Origin: an uncultured Mollicutes bacterium
Lineage (GTDB): Bacteria; Bacillota_I; Bacilli_A; RF39; UBA660
Assembly: GCA_900557675.1 (NCBI GenBank)
Contig: USTO01000048.1
Location: forward strand, 1 to 5,063
DNA: 5,063 nucleotides
Reading direction: 5' to 3'
In this document: piece by piece, positions 1 to 5,017 of the stretch
Layout: each line of letters opens with the position of its first letter
Numbering within the stretch: position 1 is the stretch's first letter
Program-made: the position numbers and the translations under genes
The notes under the pieces: model-generated
Databases searched by the model: none
What the model was told of the DNA's origin: nothing
What the model saw: only the letters and a program-made list of their open reading frames with translations

Positions 1-347
1 GATATAATACGGATAGACCACTTTATTGGGAAGGAATGGTTGGACTTATGTATCCTAGTGATTATGGCTATGCAGCTGGAAACACTTGTGTAACGGGGAC
101 TAAATTATATGATTATGAAGGAGGATGTATGAATAAGGATTGGCTCTATATTTCAAATACTTATCAGTGGCTAATATCGCAGGGTTTGGGCACGTCCGGT
201 GAAGTGTACTGCGTCAACTCGTCAGGCTCCGTTAACCACTGCAACAGAGACATTGCTCGTTCAGCACGCCCAGTCTTTTATCTAACCTCTAGTACAACTA
301 TAACAGGAGGAGAAGGAACCTCTGCTTCCCCTTATATCTTATCATAA
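1..347 (+). CDS. C-terminal part of a probable secreted/cell-surface protein (5' end outside window)
   Basis: The reading frame is open from the left edge (first full codon at 3) to TAA at 345-347, giving about 114 residues of a longer protein. No RBS precedes the internal ATG at 36, and the frame continues upstream of it, so this is a truncated gene and not a short one. Visible signatures are GLMYPSDYGYA near the start, four cysteines, DWLY, a QWLIS block, and the tail RPVFYL followed by TITGGEGTSASPYIL. This W...RP-hydrophobic layout with a Gly-rich terminal turn resembles C-terminal domains of large paralogous secreted proteins in uncultured gut Bacilli/Mollicutes. Similar W/R patterns occur in C-type-lectin-like folds. 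The substrate or ligand is unknown. Signal peptide and N-terminal domains would lie outside the window. The protein class is an inference from resemblance; the fold is unproven. Confidence 0.7.
   Translation, partial: YNTDRPLYWEGMVGLMYPSDYGYAAGNTCVTGTKLYDYEGGCMNKDWLYISNTYQWLISQGLGTSGEVYCVNSSGSVNHCNRDIARSARPVFYLTSSTTITGGEGTSASPYILS
180..275 (+). other. GC-rich, NNC-codon-rich segment inside the surface-protein gene; candidate variable region
   Basis: Positions 181-270 are about 57% G+C, against about 33% for the preceding 90 bases of the same gene. Of the 21 codons from 207 to 269, 12 end in C, and they include AAC, TAC, TGC, GTC, GGC, TCC, CAC and GAC. This is the set expected if AAC codons of a template were changed at their adenines, as in a diversity-generating retroelement variable repeat. 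It lies near the C-terminus, where such repeats usually are, just before the conserved RPVFYL block. No reverse transcriptase or template repeat is in the window, so the assignment is tentative. Recombination between paralogues could give a similar patch. Confidence 0.3.
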
Positions 348-364
348 TAATATATATCCTAATA

Positions 365-370
365 TATAAT
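365..370 (+). promoter_or_regulatory. Possible -10 element for ftsK
   Basis: TATAAT sits in the 69-bp gap between the surface-protein stop and the ftsK start, 34 bp before the RBS. No good -35 hexamer is seen at the usual spacing; TTATCA at 339-344 is 20 bp away. The whole gap is AT-rich, so a chance match is quite possible. Confidence 0.3.
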
Positions 371-403
371 CAATATATATACTCCCATAGGGAAATAATA
401 AAG

Positions 404-409
404 AAGGTG
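404..409 (+). promoter_or_regulatory. Ribosome binding site of ftsK
   Basis: AAGGTG lies 7 bases before the ATG at 417. It supports that start, which gives the Lys-rich N-terminus expected just ahead of the first membrane segment. Confidence 0.75.
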
Positions 410-416
410 TAAAACA

Positions 417-2594
417 ATGGCTAAAAAGAAACAAAAGAAAGAGAAAGAAAGTAAGTTTGAATATAGTAATGAAGTACTAGGAATACTCCTCATACTAACA
501 TCAATAATAGGAATAGGAGCTTACGGCCCAGTCGGAAACTTCATCAAATCCTTTATAGTATTCTTAGTAGGAATACCCTATATAATAGTATTATTATTCA
601 CCCTCTTTATCGGAGGATACCTCATACTAAAAAGACAAATGCCTAAACTCCTAACCGCCCGTCTCCTCGGAATCTACATAATATTCCTATCCCTCCTCAT
701 CTTTCTCCATACCCAATATGTAAAAGTAACAAATGCTGATGTAAGTATAATCAAAGCCACATTCGATAACGTAATGCTCACATTTAATGATAGTTACGCT
801 ATTGCGAACTGTGGAGGAGGAATGATAGGTGCAGTCTTCTCTTATATCTTTAACTTAGCCTTTAAGGAAGGTACCATCATAGTAGTAGTAACTATGGCCA
901 TACTAGGACTAATGCTAACACTAAATACCTCTATAATAGATCTAATAAAGAAAATAAAATTCCCAAAAATAAAACATAAAGATAAAGAAGAAAAAAGTGA
1001 AGACAATATCATAGTAAATACCCCTGAAGTCCCTGACAAAGAAGAAGAACCCAAAGTAGTAATCTCCTCAGTCGAAGAACTAACCCACTTAAAAGATAAA
1101 GAACAAAAAGAAGAACCCCCAAAAGAAGAAAAAACCCCATTAACACCCAATACCAACTATAAATTACCACCCCTATCTCTTCTCAAAACCACTAAAAACG
1201 TAAGCAGTAAAGAAAACGAAAACTACGCTAAAGAATCAATAGCCAAACTAGAACAAATCCTAGCCGTTTTCGAAATAAGCGGAAAAATAGTCCAAGTAAA
1301 TATCGGCCCCACTGTAACCCAGTATGAACTAGAATTAAAAGCCGGTACCAAAGTAAGTAAACTATTATCTATCCAAAGAGAAATAGCCCTTGCTCTTGCT
1401 GCTAAGGACGTAAGAATCCAAGCTCCCATACCAGGAAAAAACACTATCGGTATAGAACTACCAAATAAAGTAAACTCATCCGTATCCTTTAAAGAAGTCC
1501 TTTCAATGATACCACCAACAAACAAGAAAAACATTCTTGCCGTAGGACTAGGAAAAGACATAATGGGTAAAGTAAAATGGACAGAAATAAATACCACTCC
1601 CCACTTACTAGTAGCCGGAGCAACCGGATCAGGAAAATCAGTATGTATGAACTGTATCATTGCTTCTATCCTAATGCGTACTAAACCCGAAGAAGTAAAA
1701 CTAGTAATGGTCGATCCCAAAAAAGTCGAACTAACAATGTATAACGGTGTACCCCATCTATTATGTCCTGTAGTAACTGACCCCAAAAAAGCCAGTATTG
1801 CCCTCAAAAACATTGTTGCCGAAATGGAACGCCGTTATGAAATGTTTGAAACAACAAGAACCAAGAAAATAGAACAATATAACGAATACTGTGAAACCCA
1901 TAAAGACTATCAACCCCTTCCCTATATAGTAGTAATAATTGACGAACTTGCTGACCTAATGCTTGTTGCTGCTAAAGAAGTAGAGGACTCCATTATGCGT
2001 ATAACCCAAATGGCTCGTGCCGCTGGAATACACCTCATAGTAGCAACCCAAAGACCATCTACAGATGTCATAACAGGTGTTGTAAAAGCCAATATTCCAT
2101 CCCGTATCTCCTTCGCTGTATCATCAGGAATAGACTCCCGTACCATACTAGATGCAACCGGAGCCGAAAAACTCCTCGGTAAAGGAGATATGCTCTTCCT
2201 CCCAATGGGAGAAAACACGCCTCTTAGAATACAAGGAGCTTTCGTAAGCGAAGAAGAACTCCAAAAAATAGTAGACTTCGTTATCGACCAACAAAAAGCC
2301 GTATATGATGAATCCCTTACTATAGATAGAGGAGGATCTTCTTCATCTTCCTCATCCGGAGATTCCTATTCCAGTGATGAAGAATATGATGATCCCCTTT
2401 ATAATGAAATAGTAGAATTTGCCATCCAAACCGGAAAAATAAGTGCTTCTCTTATTCAAAGAAAACACCACTTAGGATATAACAGAGCCGCTCGTATTAT
2501 AGACTTATTAGAAGAAAGAGGGATAATAGGTCCTGCCAACGGTTCTAAACCAAGAGAGGTATTAGTTAAATTAGAACCCAAAGATGAAGAGTAG
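417..2594 (+). CDS. ftsK: DNA translocase FtsK/SpoIIIE
   Basis: This is a septum-located, ATP-driven double-stranded DNA pump that clears chromosome from the closing division septum. The protein has 725 residues, slightly shorter than B. subtilis SpoIIIE, and looks complete. A basic N-terminus (MAKKKQKKEK) precedes about four or five hydrophobic segments between residues 20 and 171. A charged, Glu/Lys/Pro-rich linker follows (about 180-265). The motor has an alpha region (about 270-350, with IGPTVTQYELELKAG and IQAPIPG), Walker A GATGSGKS (401-408), the family block MVDPKKVELTMYNGVPHLL (431-449), Walker B IVVIIDE (504-510) and ATQRPSTDVITG (543-554). A Ser-rich linker (about 640-653) leads to a winged-helix gamma domain (about 659-718), which in this family reads oriented chromosome motifs. 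No key residue is missing. It appears to be a single-gene unit with its own RBS and terminator. Ile and Val codons are mostly ATA and GTA, and the + strand has far more C than G, unlike the downstream genes. Whether it acts in division or sporulation cannot be told here. Confidence 0.96.
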   Translation: MAKKKQKKEKESKFEYSNEVLGILLILTSIIGIGAYGPVGNFIKSFIVFLVGIPYIIVLLFTLFIGGYLILKRQMPKLLTARLLGIYIIFLSLLIFLHTQYVKVTNADVSIIKATFDNVMLTFNDSYAIANCGGGMIGAVFSYIFNLAFKEGTIIVVVTMAILGLMLTLNTSIIDLIKKIKFPKIKHKDKEEKSEDNIIVNTPEVPDKEEEPKVVISSVEELTHLKDKEQKEEPPKEEKTPLTPNTNYKLPPLSLLKTTKNVSSKENENYAKESIAKLEQILAVFEISGKIVQVNIGPTVTQYELELKAGTKVSKLLSIQREIALALAAKDVRIQAPIPGKNTIGIELPNKVNSSVSFKEVLSMIPPTNKKNILAVGLGKDIMGKVKWTEINTTPHLLVAGATGSGKSVCMNCIIASILMRTKPEEVKLVMVDPKKVELTMYNGVPHLLCPVVTDPKKASIALKNIVAEMERRYEMFETTRTKKIEQYNEYCETHKDYQPLPYIVVIIDELADLMLVAAKEVEDSIMRITQMARAAGIHLIVATQRPSTDVITGVVKANIPSRISFAVSSGIDSRTILDATGAEKLLGKGDMLFLPMGENTPLRIQGAFVSEEELQKIVDFVIDQQKAVYDESLTIDRGGSSSSSSSGDSYSSDEEYDDPLYNEIVEFAIQTGKISASLIQRKHHLGYNRAARIIDLLEERGIIGPANGSKPREVLVKLEPKDEE

Positions 2595-2637
2595 GGAGAA
2601 TAGAGTAAGTAGTTTAATATATATATATAAAGCAAAG

Positions 2638-2676
2638 AAAAGCATTCCAAAGTATAAAGACATTGGAGTGCTTTTT
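2638..2676 (+). terminator. Intrinsic terminator of ftsK
   Basis: A 13-bp stem pairs 2638-2650 (AAAAGCATTCCAA) with 2663-2675 (TTGGAGTGCTTTT), with one T-G wobble and a 12-base loop, running into T residues at 2672-2676. It begins 43 bases after the ftsK stop. The A-run on the left arm means it might also act on the opposite strand. Confidence 0.85.
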
Positions 2677-2694
2677 ATATTATCTATTTTTTAT

Positions 2695-2732
2695 AAAAAA
2701 CCTACTATTAACAAAGTAAGTAAGAAAGTAGG
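2695..2732 (-). terminator. Possible minus-strand intrinsic terminator
   Basis: Read on the minus strand, CCTACT (2732-2727) pairs with AGTAGG (2706-2701) and is followed at once by six T residues (2700-2695). The loop is long, about 20 bases, and the stem is only 6 bp, so it is weak. If real, it would end a leftward transcript from the 2.7-3.9 kb region, where no minus-strand protein gene is convincing. Confidence 0.35.
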
Positions 2733-2828
2733 GAGATAACCCCCAATAATTAGTAAAAAAAGAAAAATCAAGGCGATGTGAACCCCTTCGGAGACATTAA
2801 TAATAAAATAAAAATGATTAATAATGAA

Positions 2829-2872
2829 ACAAAGGAAGATTAATAAAAAAACAAAGAAAGATTAATAAAAAA
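2829..2872. repeat. 22-bp A-rich tandem repeat, two units
   Basis: The units at 2829-2850 and 2851-2872 differ at one base (ACAAAGG versus ACAAAGA, then AAGATTAATAAAAAA). Looser relatives, GATTAATAA and ATTAATAATAAA, lie just upstream at about 2796-2826. It is low-complexity sequence, most likely slippage-generated, with no evident function. Confidence 0.7.
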
Positions 2873-2920
2873 AAAGAAAGCAAAAAAACATTTATTTAAT
2901 TAAGTTTAAAACTATTTTAA

Positions 2921-3125
2921 CCCCTGATAAGTTAGTAAAAAATTCAAAAATAAGATGCAGTAATAGACAAATGTCTAAAAACATAAATATTTATTACTTT
3001 ACACTTTTGGGGTGTAAAGTAGACTATTTTACTCCATTTAATATATGTTTTAGGAAGAAATTGGCCTCCTGAGGGGGGAATTTTTGAATTTTTTGGTAAT
3101 AATAATAATAGAAGGGTAAAATTGG
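2921..3125. repeat. ~205-bp dispersed repeat, copy A
   Basis: This copy aligns almost without gaps to copy B at a constant offset of 767 bp. Shared landmarks are CCC(C/T)(C/T)GATA at the left end, TTCAAAAAT, the CTTTACAC hairpin, TATATGTTTT, GAAATTGGCC, the exact 20-mer CTGAGGGGGGAATTTTTGAA (3069-3088) and TAATAATAATAG. Identity is highest from about 2996 to 3112 and lower to the left. The copy is followed by a short stretch resembling the transposase start, so it may be the leader of a decayed second element. Confidence 0.75.
2996..3020. repeat. Hairpin in repeat copy A
   Basis: ACTTTACACT (2996-3005) pairs with GGTGTAAAGT (3011-3020), giving 10 bp with one T-G wobble around the loop TTTGG. 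The same hairpin is present in copy B, where the wobble is a T-A pair, so pairing is kept despite a base change. Confidence 0.65.
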
Positions 3126-3140
3126 AGATGAGCGGAGAGG
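3118..3140. repeat. 23-bp exact direct repeat, first copy
   Basis: The 23 bases at 3118-3140, containing TTGGAGATGAGCGGAGAGG, recur exactly at 3181-3203, a spacing of 63 bp. Copy one starts inside the right edge of the ~205-bp repeat, suggesting a local duplication of the element's right end after insertion. Confidence 0.8.
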
Positions 3141-3142
3141 AG

Positions 3143-3180
3143 ATGAAAAAAAGGGACGGAAGAATTGTCAAAAGAAGGTG
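3143..3180 (+). pseudogene. Possible relic of a transposase 5' end next to repeat copy A
   Basis: ATGAAA at 3143 is followed by GACGGAAGAATTGT at 3155-3168, identical to 3979-3992 in the intact transposase gene, where ATGAAATTGACGG encodes MKLT. In the matching frame the relic reads TEEL, then diverges and meets a stop within about ten codons. Relative to the ~205-bp repeats it is displaced by 57 bp, as if a piece had been deleted. The match is short, so this remains a suggestion. Confidence 0.3.
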
Positions 3181-3203
3181 AAAATTGGAGATGAGCGGAG
3201 AGG
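3181..3203. repeat. 23-bp exact direct repeat, second copy
   Basis: This is identical to 3118-3140. The 40 bases between the copies contain the stretch that resembles the 5' end of the downstream transposase gene. Confidence 0.8.
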
Positions 3204-3570
3204 TGGGGGAAAATTGGTAGAGGTGGTCAGTGGGGTTGGGCAAGGGAGAAATAGCAAGGGTAGAACTTGGAATTGGGAGATGGGTTTGGACAGGGGTTGC
3301 GAAGGGGCTTGTGAAGAGGGCCTATGAAGAAGGCCACAGTGAAAATATGCAGAACTTTTTGATAAACTTTTGGGGAAAGGGTTAGTGGCGAAGGTAATAG
3401 GGATTGGCTTGTTATTGATTTTAGAAAAGGAGCAAAGTTAATTTGGGGGAAATGGTAAATTGTTTTTGGAAGATGGGCAAAATTGTTTTTAGGGAATTAG
3501 CAAAACTTAAAAAAAGATTATAAAGAGTGATAAGGTTATGGACAAGTTTCTATTTTTCGTTGCTAGAAAA

Positions 3571-3587
3571 GGGAGAGTACTCTTCCC
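3571..3587. repeat. Near-palindrome centred on AGTACT
   Basis: The perfect 10-bp palindrome AGAGTACTCT (3574-3583) is flanked by GGG (3571-3573) and CCC (3585-3587), so nearly the whole 17 bases are self-complementary. As RNA it would have almost no loop, so a protein-binding or recombination site is as likely as a hairpin. It lies in the gene-free stretch between repeat copies A and B. Confidence 0.45.
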
Positions 3588-3763
3588 AACTGTTCCCTAG
3601 TATGATTTTGTTTTAAGCAGAGAATTTTTACTTATAATTTTGATTGAAAAAAGGGAGATGTTTAATTGGGGTGTGGCGTAGTTATGGCCCCCGATAGGGC
3701 TAACAAAAATTTCAAAAATGAGAGGGGTTATGGACAGATGTATATAAATGGCTTTTTGGCACA

Positions 3764-3786
3764 CTTTACACTTTTGGAGTGTAAAG
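3764..3786. repeat. Hairpin in repeat copy B
   Basis: CTTTACACT (3764-3772) pairs perfectly with AGTGTAAAG (3778-3786) over 9 bp, with the loop TTTGG identical to copy A. No T-run follows, so it does not look like an intrinsic terminator. Confidence 0.65.
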
Positions 3787-3850
3787 GGGGGTGAAAAAGT
3801 ACATTAAGTATATGTTTTGGGGAGAAATTGGCCTTCTGAGGGGGGAATTT

Positions 3851-3878
3851 TTGAAATTTTTGGGAATAATAATAATAG
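3851..3878 (+). promoter_or_regulatory. Possible promoter of the transposase gene
   Basis: TTGAAA (3851-3856) and TAATAG (3873-3878) are 16 bp apart and lie 26 bp before the RBS. Both boxes are also present at the same spacing in copy A (TTGAAT 3084-3089, TAATAG 3106-3111). The TAA-repeat tract makes the exact -10 ambiguous. Confidence 0.35.
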
Positions 3879-3903
3879 AGGGATAAATTGGGGGGACAAG
3901 CTG

Positions 3904-3927
3904 AAAGGAGGAATGACAATGAGATAA
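3904..3927 (+). promoter_or_regulatory. Strong RBS followed by an aborted start (ATG AGA TAA)
   Basis: AAAGGAGG (3904-3911) is a near-perfect Shine-Dalgarno. The ideally spaced ATG at 3919 (7 bases) reads ATG AGA TAA; the in-frame ATG at 3913 only adds MT. The stop at 3925-3927 ends one base before the TTG that opens the transposase frame. Either this is a minicistron coupled to the TTG start, or a single extra base has put the true ATG out of frame. Confidence 0.6.
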
Positions 3928-3928
3928 A

Positions 3929-4957
3929 TTGAAGACCAAAAATAAGCAAAAATTAACAAGAAAGGAAGTGATGAAATTGACGGAAGAATTGTTGAAAAAA
4001 TTACAAATAGAAGATCTATTATATGATACCGTTTTCAAACATATTTTTTTGGAGCACCCGCCTATTTTGATGGAGCTGATAAAGGAGGCGATTAATTATG
4101 ATTTTGATGCGGACAAGGATGATGTAATTGTTCTTAATGAATTATTGCCCAAACGGAGACTTAAAGATAGGGGACGTTATGTCGATACATTATTATTTGT
4201 AAAGAATAAAGATATTATTAATATTGAGGTTAACAGAAAGGACTTTAGCCCTGAGAAAGCCAAGAGAATGTTAAATTACCTTAATATACTTTACGGAAGA
4301 AGGCACAAAATTAAGAATGAATTTCATATTAAGGATAGTTCGGGGCCGAGATTTATTCAAGTTCATTTGAATACAGGGGCCAAGAAAAGTAAAAGCCTTA
4401 TAACGAAATACAATATAAGAGCTGATAGTGCAAATGATTTGTATATTGATGACTATGAGATATGGGTTATCAATATCGATAATTGTTACGAAAAAGTTGA
4501 TAAATATCGCGATATAGGATATAATGGTTGTGACAGAAGTTTATTAAAACTAGCTGTATTTCATTCTAGTAGCATTTATGATGTTACAGAATTAATGATT
4601 AAAGGAGGTATGAAAGATAGTATGGTAGAAGATTTAAAAAACACAATTGTTAGTAAGAATGAGGATCCAAAGTTTATTGAAGAACTTTTCCAAGAAAGAG
4701 ATTTAGAGCTAGAAAAGAAAGAGATTGCAGAGTACAATAAAGAGCAAGGAATTGAAGAAGGTATTGAGAAAGGAATTGAGAAAGGAATTGAGCAAGGAAT
4801 TGAGCAAGGAATTGTGAAAGGTCAAAAACAAGGTGCCTTGCAAGAAAGAAAAAATCTAATTGCTAAACTTATAAATAAAGGTTTTAGTGATAATGAAATA
4901 AGCAACTTACTTGATATTAGTCCTAAACAACTTACTAAGTTTAAAAGAGTGGCATAA
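3929..4957 (+). CDS. Rpn/PDDEXK_2-type PD-(D/E)XK nuclease-family transposase
   Basis: The frame encodes 342 residues from TTG at 3929. Members of this family are PD-(D/E)XK-fold nucleases linked to recombination and spread between genomes; the E. coli Rpn proteins are the studied examples. The N-terminal LLYDTVFKHIF (30-40) is typical. The probable catalytic core is D86 in RYVDTLLF, then E100 in IIEV-type context (IINIEVNRK, 97-104), with N102 where relatives often have Gln and K104 nearby. AKRMLNYLNILYGR (111-124) is the usual following helix. Residues 274-297 are a Gly-Ile-Glu/Lys/Gln repeat, and 304-340 form a helix-turn-helix-like tail (GFSDNEISNLLDISPKQL). Length and layout are normal, so the protein looks complete. 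The start is uncertain: TTG 3929 lies 17 bases from the strong RBS, and the best-placed ATG (3919) is out of frame. Other in-frame starts are GTG 3968 and ATG 3971. Codon use (ATT, TTG) differs from ftsK, consistent with acquisition by transfer. No terminal inverted repeats were recognised. Confidence 0.85.
   Translation: MKTKNKQKLTRKEVMKLTEELLKKLQIEDLLYDTVFKHIFLEHPPILMELIKEAINYDFDADKDDVIVLNELLPKRRLKDRGRYVDTLLFVKNKDIINIEVNRKDFSPEKAKRMLNYLNILYGRRHKIKNEFHIKDSSGPRFIQVHLNTGAKKSKSLITKYNIRADSANDLYIDDYEIWVINIDNCYEKVDKYRDIGYNGCDRSLLKLAVFHSSSIYDVTELMIKGGMKDSMVEDLKNTIVSKNEDPKFIEELFQERDLELEKKEIAEYNKEQGIEEGIEKGIEKGIEQGIEQGIVKGQKQGALQERKNLIAKLINKGFSDNEISNLLDISPKQLTKFKRVA
4553..4607. repeat. 55-bp exact direct repeat, copy inside the transposase gene
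   Basis: These bases encode transposase residues 209-226 (AVFHSSSIYDVTELMIKG) and recur exactly at 5009-5063, 456 bp further on. The neighbouring base to the left differs (A versus G). Confidence 0.95.
4751..4822. repeat. 12-bp tandem repeat array, six units, in the transposase tail
   Basis: Six in-frame units start at 4751, 4763, 4775, 4787, 4799 and 4811, with consensus ATTGAG(A/C)AAGGA. They encode I-E-x-G steps. Units 2 and 3 are identical, as are 4 and 5, which points to recent slippage. Unit number changes keep the frame, and such Gly-Ile-Glu runs are common in this protein family. Confidence 0.9.
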
Positions 4958-4970
4958 AGAGGATAATCTA

Positions 4971-5017
4971 AAATACAACCCCAGCCAGTTATTCTCTTTT
5001 GAAAACTGGCTGTATTT
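4971..5017 (+). terminator. Hairpin downstream of the transposase gene, possible terminator
   Basis: CAGCCAGTT (4982-4990) pairs perfectly with AACTGGCTG (5004-5012). Outside it AAATA (4971-4975) can pair with TATTT (5013-5017), leaving a six-base bulge. It starts 14 bases after the stop. The following tract is not a clean T-run and belongs to the 55-bp repeat, so the natural 3' flank may have been replaced. Confidence 0.5.

Larger units (their letters stand above)
3688..3892. repeat. ~205-bp dispersed repeat, copy B (transposase leader)
   Basis: This copy matches 2921-3125 at an offset of 767 bp, including the exact 20-mer at 3836-3855. It ends 11 bp before the transposase RBS, so it forms the upstream region of that gene. 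Such a position suits a mobile-element left end or a structured 5' leader. The left boundary is uncertain because the A/T-rich part is weakly conserved. Confidence 0.75.
2677..3903. other. 1.2-kb region without a convincing protein gene, rich in repeats and G-skewed
   Basis: Between the ftsK terminator and the transposase RBS I see no reading frame with a credible RBS, start and length. The left third (to about 2920) is A-rich. The rest is strikingly G-rich and C-poor on the + strand: in 3181-3300 there are 55 G and 7 C. It holds the paired ~205-bp repeats, a 23-bp repeat and several hairpins, listed separately. Stretches between them (3204-3687) show no recognisable family. A structured non-coding RNA or eroded mobile DNA are both possible. 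Confidence 0.6.

Noticed and set aside
842..2218. Minus-strand open frames of about 100-200 codons within ftsK
   Set aside because: They lie antisense to a gene with clear motifs throughout, lack RBSs and recognisable domains, and follow from ftsK codon bias.
2600..3000. Replication terminus/dif site near ftsK, suggested by the skew change
   Set aside because: No dif-like 28-bp partial palindrome was recognised, and a local element boundary explains the skew as well.
2944..3243. 99-codon minus-strand frame in repeat copy A
   Set aside because: No RBS seen; its composition (Leu/Pro/Ser-rich) follows from the G-rich + strand, and its likeness to the frame in copy B is explained by the DNA repeat.
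3230..3385. 51-codon + strand frame from GTG in the gene-free region
   Set aside because: Gly/Val/Trp-rich product expected from G-rich DNA, no clear RBS and no recognised motif.
2921..3892. CRISPR array
   Set aside because: There are only two long repeats, 767 bp apart, plus one pair of 23-bp repeats; no regular spacers and no cas genes.
2677..3903. tRNA or rRNA genes in the gene-free region
   Set aside because: No cloverleaf landmarks (GGTTCRA-type T-loop with matching acceptor stem) or rRNA-like conserved blocks were recognised.
3728..3949. 73-codon minus-strand frame starting like a lipoprotein signal (FLLSAC)
   Set aside because: The start is TTG without an RBS, it overlaps the transposase start on the other strand, and the lipobox-like motif is likely chance.
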